Of a stretch of 64,000 nt of DNA, positions 1 through 9,447 are shown in pieces (the stretch's first letter is position 1; each line of letters opens with the position of its first letter). The translations under genes were made by a program, and so were the position numbers. The notes below the pieces were generated by a model. It made no database searches. It was given only the letters and a program-made list of their open reading frames with translations, and was not told the origin of the DNA. The stretch comes from Psychrobacter sp. WY6. GTDB taxonomy: Bacteria; Pseudomonadota; Gammaproteobacteria; Pseudomonadales; Moraxellaceae. The DNA is taken from positions 3,348,001 through 3,412,000 of the forward strand of contig NZ_CP049902.1 of NCBI RefSeq assembly GCF_018448495.1, written 5' to 3'.

Positions 1-1206
1 TAACGATATACATTGAACCTTTACGTGAATTTGATAGCGCATTTTTACCTTAAGGTCATTGAGCGTTAATAGTGGTGTAATCAAGCCATCCATCAAGCCT
101 TCAAATATTGTTCTTGACCATCACCCAAGTCGACCAATATTGCAGGGTTTTGCATGAGGTGACCGACGTTACGAATCAGCAATAACGAACGACCTGGCAG
201 GATCAGCTTGCCACCATCTGGTGTGGTGTATTCACGATCTGGATTTTGCTGACGTGTGCGGGTTTTGCCACCTTTTTCAAAGGTTTCTTGCAAGTCACCA
301 TTCATGAGACCAAGCCAATTGCGATACACTTCCACTTTTTCTTCTGCATCGACGGCACGATTGATCTTCACAATCTTGAATTGCCGTAATAGCTGACTCT
401 AGCAGCACATCTTTGATATGTGCAGGGTCGTCTTTACCGACTGGATGGTTGGCATCTATTTGAATTTCTGCATGCAAACCGTTGTTTTTTAATAAAATAC
501 CCGTTGGGCTTTCTGCATCACCGACGAAACCAACGAATTTTTCGGCATCTTTTAGCTCAGTACTGCTATCACCTTGGACAATTTCAAGCTTACCATCGAC
601 CACTTTAAAGCCGGTCGCATCGTTATATGAACCTGACGCCAATGCAAAGTTTTCATCTAGGAATTGTTTGGCATAAGCAACGACAGCAGCACCGCGAGTT
701 GGGTTGTAACCACCTTTTGCTTCTTGACCATTTTCGTCACTGATAACATCAGTACCGTATAAAGCATCATACAAGCTGCCCCAACGAGCGTTGGTTGCGT
801 TCAATGCGTAGCGCGCATTACGTACTGGTACGACCAACTGCGGGCCTGCAATATGAGCAATCTCGTCATCGACATTTTCTGTGCTAACTTTAAAATCATC
901 GCCTTCTGGCAACAGATAGCCAATCTCTTGTAAGAATGCTTTGTAAGCAGGATAATCAATGTTGCCGTCTTTGGCAGGATGTTGCAGGTGCCACTGGTCA
1001 ATCTGCGCTTGAATCTTGTCACGAGTTGCAAGCAATGCTTTATTGCGCGGCGTAAACTCTTTAATGACCTTTTCAAAACCTGACCAATAACTGTCTGAAT
1101 CAACACCGACTTTCGGTAGCACTTCGTTTTCAATAAAGTCATACAATTGCTGGTCGATGGCAAGAATGCCTTTTTGAATACGATTGGCGTTAGAAGACTG
1201 GCTCAT
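1..1206 (-). CDS. glcB: malate synthase G, N-terminal part, frameshifted and cut by the window edge
   Basis: Condenses glyoxylate with acetyl-CoA to malate in the cytoplasm (glyoxylate bypass or glycolate/glyoxylate use). From the ATG at 1206 the first ~275 residues read as the N-terminal part of malate synthase G. The frame is lost near 370-390, where two bases seem missing before the [13 protein letters not shown] block. That second frame carries [10 protein letters not shown], which contains the catalytic Arg of the family (Arg338 in E. coli), and is lost again near 98-105. A third frame ([10 protein letters not shown], then [10 protein letters not shown] after another slip near 35) continues to the edge. 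The family is ~720 aa, so about half lies outside. Conservation in all frames makes sequencing errors likelier than decay. It may use glyoxylate from the urate genes at 41-46 kb (inference). Confidence 0.9.
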
Positions 1207-1431
1207 GTTTTATCCTTATCTGTTCGTGAGGGGTGTGAATACGAAGTTGCTACCGCAATGATTACACATTGTCGGTCTTAGGCATCTATTCCAAATTTAG
1301 ATGAAATACTAAGCAAACCTACTGATATATCATACAAGCTGGTGGTGATTAGCGAATTAACTATTTATGCTATGCTATTAACCTATATTTTTGCTGCATT
1401 AGCCATTAGCATGGTCAACGCATTTATAACG

Positions 1432-1495
1432 GATGATGGTATCAACCTTGCTTAATGTACTCAGTGTACGATTTGAGCTCGGTTGCCTTGCACCT
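1432..1495 (+). repeat. diverged copy of a short intergenic repeat
   Basis: Shares CTTAATGTAC and a TGTACTCAGTGTAC-like core with the copies at 12333-12398 (inverted) and 10519-10582, plus the tail CGGTTGCCTTG with the latter. The terminal GCTAC/GTAGC arms seen in the other two are not recognisable here. Confidence 0.4.
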
Positions 1496-1666
1496 ACTGT
1501 AAACGGTTTCAACTGCATAACATTGGCAAGCATCACCACTGCGACAACACAATATGGCGACACATCAATAGTAAGACAAAATAGCGCTTAAGCAAAATAT
1601 CATCCTACTATCAAATAAAGAAATAAACAAGAAAACATCATTCACTAGATAAATACTGGGGTTGTA

Positions 1667-1684
1667 TTATAATGATAATCTATA
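1667..1684. promoter_or_regulatory. possible Fur-type iron box upstream of miaE
   Basis: TTATAATGATAATCTATA resembles the 5' half of the Fur consensus, but the second half is poor. It lies about 150 bp before miaE, whose product is a di-iron enzyme. The rest of the gene-free stretch 1207-1830 holds only a diverged repeat (1432-1495) and A/T-rich DNA; I see no other gene there. Confidence 0.25.
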
Positions 1685-1830
1685 TGAGACAGGCGCTAAG
1701 AGGTTTTATTAGTGCTTATCCATCAATACTTGATATCGCATAGACAAACTGTCAGTAATCATTACCTCACGGATTTATGCTTAACTGTTATCTATTTAAT
1801 ATTAAAAAAAGACCTTTTAAACGTTCGATT

Positions 1831-2583
1831 ATGGCAAACACTATGAATAAAGAAGATATAAGAACCAAGAACAGTAACGACAAAGTTATGAACGACAGCA
1901 ATATAGAAGAACCTAGTATAGTAAAAGACGAGATAGATGAGGACGATGTTGATATCACAAAGCTACGCACCCCGATAAAGGTTGACCTATCTGCTGTTTA
2001 TAATTTTTTGGGTGCGCGCACAACACAAGCTTGGGTTGATGCGGCGATTGCGAATGTACCGCTGATCATTCAAGATCATGCCAATTGCGAAAAAAAGGCC
2101 GCTGGCACTGCCATGAATCTCATATTCCGCTATGAGTTTTCTTATGATTTGCAGCGTAAATTGGCACAATTGATACGTGAAGAAATGCTTCATTATGAGC
2201 AGGTTTTAGGTATTATGAATGACCGTGGTCAGGCGTGGAAATATCTAAGTGCTGGACGTTATGCCAAAGGCATGCTAAAACACAAACGTACTTATGAGCC
2301 AGCAGCGATGGTGGATGTGTTGATAATTGGCGCATTTATCGAAGCACGCTCTTGTGAACGTTTTGCCGCCCTTGCTGAAGTCATCGACGACGAACGCTTG
2401 GCAAAGTATTATCGCTACTTACTTAAGTCGGAGAGTCGTCACTTTGAGGATTATTTAGCCTTGGCTCAATCACTGTCTGAGGATAATATTGATGAGCGTG
2501 TCGCATTTTTCAAAGAAGTAGAAGCAGAACTGATTTCTAGCCCAGATCATGAGCTACGCTTTCATAGCGGTACACCTGCTTAA
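1831..2583 (+). CDS. miaE: tRNA-(ms2io6A) hydroxylase MiaE
   Basis: Oxygen-dependent di-iron enzyme that hydroxylates the isopentenyl group of ms2i6A37 in tRNAs reading UNN codons. The ferritin-like ligand motifs are visible in order: EEMLHYEQV, then EARSCERF, then ESRHFEDY, embedded in a helical core starting about 60 residues into the protein (DLSAVYNFLGART). The first ~55 residues are acidic and low in complexity (Asn/Asp/Glu/Lys-rich). The frame is open back to an ATG at 1777. I chose the ATG at 1831 (MANTMNKED) because the extra 18 residues look non-coding, but no strong ribosome binding site decides between 1777, 1831 and 1843. A bidirectional hairpin terminator follows. Stand-alone gene. 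Confidence 0.88.
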   Translation: MANTMNKEDIRTKNSNDKVMNDSNIEEPSIVKDEIDEDDVDITKLRTPIKVDLSAVYNFLGARTTQAWVDAAIANVPLIIQDHANCEKKAAGTAMNLIFRYEFSYDLQRKLAQLIREEMLHYEQVLGIMNDRGQAWKYLSAGRYAKGMLKHKRTYEPAAMVDVLIIGAFIEARSCERFAALAEVIDDERLAKYYRYLLKSESRHFEDYLALAQSLSEDNIDERVAFFKEVEAELISSPDHELRFHSGTPA

Positions 2584-2649
2584 ATACGTAATATTAGGTA
2601 TCATTTTAGATTAGATACCCTCTTATACAGTGAACGTTATACAGCAAAA

Positions 2650-2715
2650 AAGTGAAGTAACTAGCCAAGTTTAATGCTCTGGTCTGTTACCTCACTTATT
2701 AACATTTTTTTTAAA
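2650..2715. terminator. hairpin terminator between miaE and the small-ORF cluster
   Basis: AAGTGAAGTAAC (2650-2661) pairs with GTTACCTCACTT (2686-2697) at 11 of 12 positions. A run of T follows on the + strand and A residues precede it, so it can serve the convergent genes on both sides. Confidence 0.6.
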
Positions 2716-2738
2716 CTTCGTTATAGCAAAATGAATGG

Positions 2739-2945
2739 TTATTTATCATCTTTCATTAATGAGCTGTCATACTGTTTACTATCCTTCGCAACATGATGAG
2801 GATCGTGATTATCGGTTGCCCTTTCTGCCGCTGCTGGATTGACTTTTTGTAGCGCATCATCAGGTACGATGCCATGGTTATCGTTCGCATCTCTTAACTG
2901 ATGGTCTTCTTGGTTGACAGCCTTGTCATCTGGCGTATTCATCAT
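2739..2945 (-). CDS. small hydrophilic protein, unknown function (cluster member 4)
   Basis: A 68-residue protein beginning MNTPDDKAVNQED and ending SSLMKDDK. I do not recognise the family. It is almost free of hydrophobic residues, rich in Asp, Asn, His, Gln and Ala, with no signal peptide or membrane segment, so probably disordered. The ATG at 2945 is chosen because AAGGAG lies just upstream with good spacing; an open frame continues to 2975 but its residues look untranslated. It is the last of four similar-looking minus-strand genes (4037, 3791, 3411, 2945), each with its own Shine-Dalgarno sequence and 79-128 bp gaps, and ends at the shared terminator at 2650-2715. Confidence 0.65.
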   Translation of the reverse strand: MMNTPDDKAVNQEDHQLRDANDNHGIVPDDALQKVNPAAAERATDNHDPHHVAKDSKQYDSSLMKDDK

Positions 2946-3024
2946 TACTCCACTCCTTATTATCATAATAGTCATTCTATAAAGATAAAAAATCTGTATT
3001 TAATCAATTTTTTATAAAAAGCTA

Positions 3025-3411
3025 TTAATCTTTTTCATCAGGATTTAACACCCGTGTTTGAGCATTATCGATATTTGCATAACGATTCATGTTGTTAATA
3101 CCTTCGCTTTTGGATGTCTCGCTAACCATCGTATGCTCATTCACGCCATCATCAAAGGCGTTACCTTCTTGGTCTCGGCGATCAGGCTGACGTGCAGGGT
3201 TGTCATTATCATTGACATGCTCTGAGTTGACGACGCCTTCTTTAAAAGTATCCGTTCCTTTATTTTCAGTGATGTTCTTTTCAATACCACTATCACTATG
3301 CTCATTAGAAGTAGGACTACTAGGTAGGCTATTAGCAGAATCATGACTATTGATTGAGTCATCATTTTCACTGATGCGTGTCTTGGTAAGTGCTGGATCA
3401 TTGGTTTGCAT
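3025..3411 (-). CDS. small hydrophilic, predicted disordered protein (cluster member 3)
   Basis: A 128-residue protein, start MQTNDPALTKTR, end RVLNPDEKD. No known domain is visible. Composition is Asn/Asp/Ser/Glu-rich with long polar stretches and no hydrophobic core, membrane segment or cysteine. AAGGATAT precedes the ATG at 3411. It looks like the neighbours at 3540-3791 and 3867-4037 in size class and composition rather than in alignable sequence. Function unknown; a stress-related, hydrophilin-like role is only a guess from composition. Confidence 0.6.
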   Translation of the reverse strand: MQTNDPALTKTRISENDDSINSHDSANSLPSSPTSNEHSDSGIEKNITENKGTDTFKEGVVNSEHVNDNDNPARQPDRRDQEGNAFDDGVNEHTMVSETSKSEGINNMNRYANIDNAQTRVLNPDEKD

Positions 3412-3539
3412 GGCTATATCCTTATTATTGTTATTCGTGTTTTAGCAATTGCTTAATGTGCTTAGATTTTTTATGGCGGTTTAGCAAATGGTGAGCCTAA
3501 CTTAATACCCAACTCAACCTAGCTAGCTAGCAATTCATA

Positions 3540-3791
3540 CTATTCATTGCCTTCTTGGCTCAAATCATAAGCATTCAAATCTGCGACGTTCTTGCCACCA
3601 GCGGGTAAATTCTCTTCTTTACGAGGGTCAACATATATCTCGTCGGTTTCTTGCGACTCTTGTTGTGGACCATCGATATTAGGTTCGTGCTTACGACCTT
3701 CATAACTGTCTTGTACATTGTCTGGGTGTAAGGCGGCTGGATCACTAACTGGTACCGCTTCTTCATGGTTTGGATGAGTATTATTTGGCAT
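3540..3791 (-). CDS. small hydrophilic, predicted disordered protein (cluster member 2)
   Basis: An 83-residue acidic protein, start MPNNTHPNHEEAVPVSD, end NAYDLSQEGNE. Rich in Glu, Asp, Pro, Asn and Gln, without hydrophobic segments. GAGGGA precedes the ATG at 3791. The C-terminal half contains PRKEENLPAGGKNVADLNAYD, the only stretch in the four cluster proteins that looks like a possible conserved motif. Family not recognised. Confidence 0.62.
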   Translation of the reverse strand: MPNNTHPNHEEAVPVSDPAALHPDNVQDSYEGRKHEPNIDGPQQESQETDEIYVDPRKEENLPAGGKNVADLNAYDLSQEGNE

Positions 3792-3866
3792 TGCAGTTCC
3801 CTCGCATCAATATGTCATTCATAGATAAAATAAGTTAATCCAAATATTTATATCACAGCTTATTTA

Positions 3867-4037
3867 TCATTTATCCGTACGCAAATCATCTTCAATAAAA
3901 GAGGTTTGCTCGTCTTTACTTAATGCTTCAGGCGCATCGACCTCTTTATTGTCTTTGAGATTTCGCGCAATTTTCTGACTATCTGCTTGCTCAGCAGCTT
4001 TTTTGATATCTGATGTGTCATTATCGGTATTGCTCAT
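3867..4037 (-). CDS. very small hydrophilic protein (cluster member 1)
   Basis: A 56-residue frame from ATG at 4037 to TGA at 3867: starts MSNTDNDTSDIKKAAEQ, ends FIEDDLRTDK. Helix-prone and charged, with no membrane segment. An AGGAAAAATCTT-type ribosome binding region precedes the start. Proposed because its composition, strand and spacing match the three genes that follow. The upstream gap 4038-4310 should hold the promoter of the cluster but no clear -35/-10 pair stands out. Confidence 0.55.
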   Translation of the reverse strand: MSNTDNDTSDIKKAAEQADSQKIARNLKDNKEVDAPEALSKDEQTSFIEDDLRTDK

Positions 4038-4310
4038 AAGATTTTTCCTATTTTTATAATTCGTTGATTTAGGCAGTCCCTACTCTTTTTCGTAATACGA
4101 TCAATGATAGTAATACGAGCAATTTTGCATGAATTACTAGAGTGCTAATTGTTTATTAAACCATCAAACCCGTTTAATAATAGCGTGAGGGCTGATCTTG
4201 ATTATAAGGATGAGATAACGTACTGCACTAGTGTGCTGCCGTATCAATATGTGAATAAATGTGAGGTTACAAGACAGTTTGTAACTTAGACAAATCGTTT
4301 ATCCAAAAAA

Positions 4311-4347
4311 AAACCAAGCATAGAAAGTACTCTATACTTGGTTTTTT
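4311..4347. terminator. bidirectional hairpin terminator after ppk1
   Basis: CCAAGCATAGAAAGT (from 4314) pairs with ACTCTATACTTGG (to 4341) and is flanked by an A-run on the left and a T-run on the right, so it can end ppk1 transcription from the right and shield the small-ORF cluster. Confidence 0.75.
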
Positions 4348-4410
4348 GCTTGATATTTATTGATTGTAAAGACGTGTTTACCACTTTGAAGATGTCGTTG
4401 AAATATTAAG

Positions 4411-6618
4411 CTAGCTTGATGCGTCAACGCCATTAATCACTTTTAATAAATACTCTTGAGCGGTATGCGGCGTTTCACCTGCGGCTGATTGCAGCTGCTG
4501 CCAAACACCATCACCGCTAAGTATCCACGCTTGGGTATTGTCTTTCAGATAGTTAAGTAAACCGTCTTGATATACTTGTTGAAACAGTTTTTTGTCTTCG
4601 ATTGGAAACGCCACTTCGACGCGATGAAATAAATTACGATCCATCCAGTCTGCACTACCACAATATAAGCGCTCGTCGCCATTATTATAGAAATAATAAA
4701 CACGCGTATGCTCTAAAAAACGCCCGATAACAGAGCGTACGGTAATGTTTTCTGATAGACCTTTTACTTGCGGACGCAAACAACACATGGAGCGTAAGAT
4801 GAGCTCGATTTTGACGCCTGCTTGCGAGGCATCGTATAACTTGCTAATCAATCGACGTTCGGTTAAAGCATTAACCTTAACGATAATATGAGCGCGCTTG
4901 CCGGCTTTTGCATGAGCAATTTCATCATCGATAAAGCTTATCAACTTATCATGCAAGGTAAAAGGCGCATGCAGCAGCTTTTTGAGATTGGCAGGCTTGC
5001 CCATTCCCGTCAGCTCTTGAAATATATTATGTACATCCTCTGAGATATCAGGATCTGCGCTAAATAAACCATAATCGGTATAAACTTTAGCATTGGCGGC
5101 ATGATAGTTGCCCGTCCCTAAGTGCACATAGCGGCGGATTCGATCATCCTCACGGCGCACAATGAGCATCAGCTTGGCGTGGGTTTTATAGCCGACAATC
5201 CCGTACACGACGACCGCACCCGCTTCTTGCAAATAATTGGCGACGGCGATATTAGAGGCTTCATCGAAACGCGCACGCAGCTCGATGACGGCAGTGACTT
5301 CTTTGCCATTACGAGCAGCAGCAGCCAATGCTTTAACGATTTCTGAATTGGTGCCTGAGCGGTACAATGTCTGCTTAATCGCTAACACTTTTGGATCGCT
5401 CGCCGCTTGCCAAAGCAGATTGATAATCGGTGAAAATGCATGAAAAGGATGATGCACTAGCACATCGCTTTTACGCATGGCGGCAAACATACTGGTTGCT
5501 TTGTCCAGCTTATCCATCTCACGGCGGAACTCTTTTGGCACTACATGGGTAAAGGGCTGATAGCGCAGCGCTGGAATATTGAAATCAAACAATAAGCGCG
5601 TTAAGTTGACAGGACCATTGACGCGGTACAGCTGATTGTCATGCAGCTCAAACTCATTGAGCAAATAATCACTGATAGGCGTTGGACAATCGGTGGTGAC
5701 TTCTAGCCGCACTTTATCACCGAAGCGGCGGTTTTCTAGCTCGCCCTCCAGAGCCTTAGCAATATCTTCAACATCATCAGCCAAATCTAAATCGGCATTG
5801 CGCGTCAGTCTAAACTGATGGCAGCCCGTCACACTCATACCAGGGAACAGCTCACCGATATGCTCATGAATAATAGCTGAGAGCATGACGTGATGTTCTT
5901 TGCCACCTGTCAGCTCATCAGGCAGGCGAATCACGCGTGGCAAACTGCGCGGTGCGGGCACAATCGCTAGATTGATATCACGACCAAAGGCATCTTTACC
6001 TTCTAAAGTGGCGATAAAGTTTAAGCTCTTATTGACCAAACGCGGAAACGGATGCGCCGGATCGATGCTAATCGGTGTCAACACTGGCGATACTTGCTCA
6101 GTGAAGTAGCGCTTCATCCATGCCGACTGCTCAGCATTTAGCTCATCGCGTTTTAGATAACGAATATCCTCAAGCGCCAGTGCTGGTAAGATATCTTCAT
6201 TGAGAATACGATACTGCTCAGCGATGGCATCGTGCATTACGGTGGATATCTCATTCAGCACTTCACTGGGACGCATGCCATGAACACTGGTCGAGACATC
6301 ACCCATATTTAGCTTTTGCATAATGCCTGCGACACGAATCTCAAAAAACTCATCGATATTCGATGAGAAAATAATCAAGAAAAACAAGCGCTCAAGTAGC
6401 GGATGACGAGGACTTGCCGCCTGCGCTAAGACACGTAAATGAAACTGTAATAAAGACAAGTCGCGATTGATATAACTGCTGGGTGAATAGCTGCCGTCTT
6501 CTGAACGCTGCCATGCAACCTCAGTTAAATGGTCATTGCGACTCTCTGTATGGCTTTTATTATCAACTGCTATCACCGTATTATTGCTATCAGTGTCCTG
6601 CTTATTATTCACATCCAT
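4411..6618 (-). CDS. ppk1: polyphosphate kinase 1
   Basis: Makes polyphosphate reversibly from ATP. About 735 residues, close to the family's usual ~690-740, with no frameshift. Domains in order: N-terminal helical domain starting at [15 protein letters not shown], head domain, then two phospholipase-D-like catalytic domains. The autophosphorylated histidine motif [12 protein letters not shown] and the second essential histidine in [17 protein letters not shown] are present. The first ~40 residues are a polar Asn/Asp/Thr-rich tail not found in enteric enzymes. AAGGAG sits upstream of adjacent GTG (6621) and ATG (6618) codons; either could start. Monocistronic, ended by the hairpin at 4311-4347. 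No exopolyphosphatase gene lies beside it. Confidence 0.95.
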   Translation of the reverse strand: MDVNNKQDTDSNNTVIAVDNKSHTESRNDHLTEVAWQRSEDGSYSPSSYINRDLSLLQFHLRVLAQAASPRHPLLERLFFLIIFSSNIDEFFEIRVAGIMQKLNMGDVSTSVHGMRPSEVLNEISTVMHDAIAEQYRILNEDILPALALEDIRYLKRDELNAEQSAWMKRYFTEQVSPVLTPISIDPAHPFPRLVNKSLNFIATLEGKDAFGRDINLAIVPAPRSLPRVIRLPDELTGGKEHHVMLSAIIHEHIGELFPGMSVTGCHQFRLTRNADLDLADDVEDIAKALEGELENRRFGDKVRLEVTTDCPTPISDYLLNEFELHDNQLYRVNGPVNLTRLLFDFNIPALRYQPFTHVVPKEFRREMDKLDKATSMFAAMRKSDVLVHHPFHAFSPIINLLWQAASDPKVLAIKQTLYRSGTNSEIVKALAAAARNGKEVTAVIELRARFDEASNIAVANYLQEAGAVVVYGIVGYKTHAKLMLIVRREDDRIRRYVHLGTGNYHAANAKVYTDYGLFSADPDISEDVHNIFQELTGMGKPANLKKLLHAPFTLHDKLISFIDDEIAHAKAGKRAHIIVKVNALTERRLISKLYDASQAGVKIELILRSMCCLRPQVKGLSENITVRSVIGRFLEHTRVYYFYNNGDERLYCGSADWMDRNLFHRVEVAFPIEDKKLFQQVYQDGLLNYLKDNTQAWILSGDGVWQQLQSAAGETPHTAQEYLLKVINGVDASS

Positions 6619-6829
6619 CACGTCACTACTCCTTTGCGTTATCGATACGCCATCATCTTCAATACCAATTGTCTTTTATAATCGCTTTTCCACTAAGAAA
6701 TTTATCAGGGTTCTTTCTTCATCCATTACTACTCGAAACTGCCATTCAAAACTATCGCTTAAAACCATCACTTGAAACTATCATTCAAAAACACAGCGCT
6801 ATTTATTAAATGGTCATAGGTACAATCCA

Positions 6830-7516
6830 TTAAGCCGATTGTGGTAACACCGCATTGCTCATGCGCTTTTTGATAATACGTTGTTTATTGCGTAAACGTC
6901 TATCACCCTGATTGTCTTCGTAGTATTTTGGATTGGTCAACATAGCGATAAGTAAGGCTGATTCATCACGGTTCAGCTTGGCCGCAGATTTATCAAAGTA
7001 ATGCTGAGCTGCTGCTTCGATACCATAAATACCATTGCCAAACTCTGCCACATTAAGATAAGCGGTCAAGATACGCTGCTTATCCCATAATGTCTCAATC
7101 ATGACAGTGATAATCGCTTCCTCAATTTTACGAACATACGAGCGATGCGAGGTCAAAAATAAGTTTTTTGCTAGCTGCTGGGTAATCGTCGAGCCACCAG
7201 CGGACATCTTACCCGTCTCTTCATTTTTCTTACGTGCCGCCTCAATGCCTTTGAAATCAAAACCATTGTGCTGACTAAATGTCGAATCCTCACTCACTAT
7301 CGCGGCTTGTTTGGCAGATTTTGCGATGGCATCGTATTCAGCCCAAGTTTGGGTGACAGTACCGCCCGTCAAACGATGAGTCAGCATAAACATGCTGTTA
7401 TTAATCGGCTGCGTTTTCCAAATTAATAGTAGCCCAGCGACTAATATATGGAATGCGACGACCAATAGCATGATTGCCATCAATAATCGTTTGAAAAATT
7501 TGCCAAAACTTGCCAT
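6830..7516 (-). CDS. mtgA: monofunctional peptidoglycan transglycosylase
   Basis: Family 51 glycosyltransferase that polymerises lipid II into glycan strands at the periplasmic face of the inner membrane. 228 residues. One N-terminal membrane anchor (about residues 12-33), then the GT51 motifs: EDSTFSQHNGFDFKGI with the catalytic Glu, GGSTITQQLAKNLFL, RKIEEAI, and YLNVAEFGNGIYGIEAAAQ. There is no transpeptidase domain, which separates it from bifunctional penicillin-binding proteins. Intact. The 211-bp gap to ppk1 (6619-6829) is A/T-rich and holds nothing I can name. Confidence 0.94.
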   Translation of the reverse strand: MASFGKFFKRLLMAIMLLVVAFHILVAGLLLIWKTQPINNSMFMLTHRLTGGTVTQTWAEYDAIAKSAKQAAIVSEDSTFSQHNGFDFKGIEAARKKNEETGKMSAGGSTITQQLAKNLFLTSHRSYVRKIEEAIITVMIETLWDKQRILTAYLNVAEFGNGIYGIEAAAQHYFDKSAAKLNRDESALLIAMLTNPKYYEDNQGDRRLRNKQRIIKKRMSNAVLPQSA

Positions 7517-7781
7517 GCGCGATATCCAAGTGACTGAAAAGGTAATAAGATAAGATGAGCTGAAGAGCCAGTAATTAAAAACAGCAGGTCATCTTACCTA
7601 ATCTCACAATCGCTGTCATTACTTACCCCACTTCTTTATCATGCCATACAGCCTACGTAAAAAAGATCAGGTAGTATTTATACTGGCAATCGAAGTCCTA
7701 AAAACCGAAACTTTGTGACAAGTATTAAGACAAGAGAATAAATATGTACGATGATAATAATATAAAGCCTTACGGGAACGT

Positions 7782-8060
7782 ATGGTTGCTGCAAACCCCG
7801 ATCTTGGTCATGCTGAAAATAAAGATAAATGGTGGTTACTTGGAACGTCTGGCTGTCATTTGTGCGACATCGCGAAGCAAGTACTGACTCAATTTCAAGC
7901 CGTACAGCCGATTGCCTATCAACAGGTCGATATCGCTCATTTCGATGAACCATTGATGATGGAGTTTGCCACCACTATTCCGGTGATTTTGACACCATCA
8001 ACACGATTAAATTATCCATTTTCAGTCATGGATTTACAGCAACTTTTCATACAATCATAG
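7782..8060 (+). CDS. glutaredoxin-like (DUF836-type) protein
   Basis: A 92-residue thioredoxin-fold protein. The redox motif is GTSGCHLCDIAKQVL (CxxC), followed by the cis-Pro region FATTIPVILTPS. This pattern fits the glutaredoxin-like DUF836/YjbD group, usually annotated only as glutaredoxin family. The ATG at 7782 is the first in frame. It lies 36 bp before lldD on the same strand and is probably cotranscribed with it. No substrate can be inferred. Confidence 0.78.
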   Translation: MVAANPDLGHAENKDKWWLLGTSGCHLCDIAKQVLTQFQAVQPIAYQQVDIAHFDEPLMMEFATTIPVILTPSTRLNYPFSVMDLQQLFIQS

Positions 8061-8096
8061 CAATCCTACAATAAAAAACGATGTAGCGAGAACATA

Positions 8097-9285
8097 ATGA
8101 AAAATTTGAGCAAAATTACTGAAATTGAAGACCTGCGCCGCGTTGCCGAACGTAAAGTACCGCGTATGTTTTATGATTATGTGGATTCAGGCTCATGGAC
8201 TGAGACGACTTATCGTAGCAATGAAACCGACTTTGACCGTATCAAGTTACGCCAGCGGGTATTGGTAGATATGGACAATCGCAGTCTAGCAACCCACATG
8301 ATTGGCGAAGAAGTAAAAATGCCCGTCGCCATCGCGCCCACTGGCTTTACCGGTATGATGTGGGCGGATGGCGAGATTCATGCAGCGCAGGCAGCAGAAA
8401 AATTCGGCATACCGTTTTCGCTATCGACCATGAGTATCTGCTCTATCGAAGATATCGCCACTCATACCAGCAAGCCCTTTTGGTTTCAGCTATATGTGAT
8501 GCGCGATCATGACTATGTGGCCAATTTAATTCAGCGGGCGAAAGATGCCAATTGTTCGGCATTGATCCTCACCGCGGATTTACAAGTGCTGGGACAGCGC
8601 CATAAGGACATCAAAAATGGCTTGTCTGCACCGCCTAGACCTACACTTGCCAATATCGTCAACTTGATGACCAAGCCTCAGTGGTGTATGAATATGCTGG
8701 GCACCAAACGTCATAGCTTTGGCAACATCGTCGGTCATGCAAAAGGCGTCGACGACTTATCTTCTCTCACCGCTTGGACGGAGAGAGCAGTTTGATCCGC
8801 GCTTGAGCTGGGATGACGTGGCGCGCATCAAAGATATGTGGGGCGGCAAATTAATTATTAAAGGCATCATGGAACCTGAAGATGCCATTATGGCTGCTCG
8901 TAGCGGTGCCGATGCACTGGTCGTCTCAAACCACGGTGGTCGTCAATTAGATGGCGCCCTCTCTTCCATATCTGCCCTATCCGATATCGTACAAACGGTG
9001 CAGGCTGAAAATAGCGATATCGAGGTGTGGTTAGACAGCGGCATTCGCTCGGGTCAGGATGTACTAAAAGCGCGCGCATTGGGTGCAAAAGGCACGATGA
9101 TTGGTCGCGCTTTTCTTTACGGTTTGGGCGCTTATGGTGAAGATGGCGTGCGCCGTGCGCTGGAAATCATTCATAAAGAATGCGATCTATCGATGGCGTT
9201 CTGTGGTCATACTGATATCAATAAGGTTACCACTGATATATTGGTAAAAGGCACTTATGAGAACCTCAAAGTTGCTAATCGTTAA
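8097..9285 (+). CDS. lldD: FMN-dependent L-lactate dehydrogenase, one frameshift
   Basis: Membrane-associated alpha-hydroxy-acid dehydrogenase oxidising L-lactate to pyruvate and passing electrons to the respiratory chain. Reading across the break gives ~396 residues, the normal family size. Motifs: RVPRMFYDYVDSGSW-like start, FMN-binding APTGFTGMMW, WFQLYVMRDHDYV, TADLQVLGQRHKDIKNG, and SNHGGRQLDGA with the catalytic His. At about 8781-8790 one extra base breaks the frame inside the stretch expected to read WTEEQFDPRLSWDD. Both halves are well conserved, so this is probably a sequencing error. No lactate permease or LldR regulator is adjacent. Confidence 0.9.
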
Positions 9286-9317
9286 ACATGTCGTTAAAAC
9301 GATCCACTATTAAGGGC

Positions 9318-9351
9318 ACTAATCGTTTAAGAGTACTAATCGTTTAAGAGT
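9318..9351 (+). repeat. 17-bp tandem duplication
   Basis: ACTAATCGTTTAAGAGT occurs twice head to tail at 9318-9334 and 9335-9351, followed by ACT of a third start, in the gap between lldD and the rhomboid gene. Confidence 0.85.
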
Positions 9352-9447
9352 ACTACTCATCAAATCATAATGTCATGCAGATGTATGACATTATTTGACC
9401 ATACCCTTTATACTCTATTTATAACATTCTAATGATATCTCACCTTT

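Noticed and set aside
1207-1818. A small gene in the 5' region of miaE
   Set aside because: No frame with a ribosome site or coding-like composition; only a diverged repeat and a possible Fur box were seen.
5122-5443. Opposite-strand open frames inside ppk1 (and similar ones in topA, lon, trpE)
   Set aside because: They lie fully within strongly conserved genes on the other strand or frame and show no ribosome sites or domain features.
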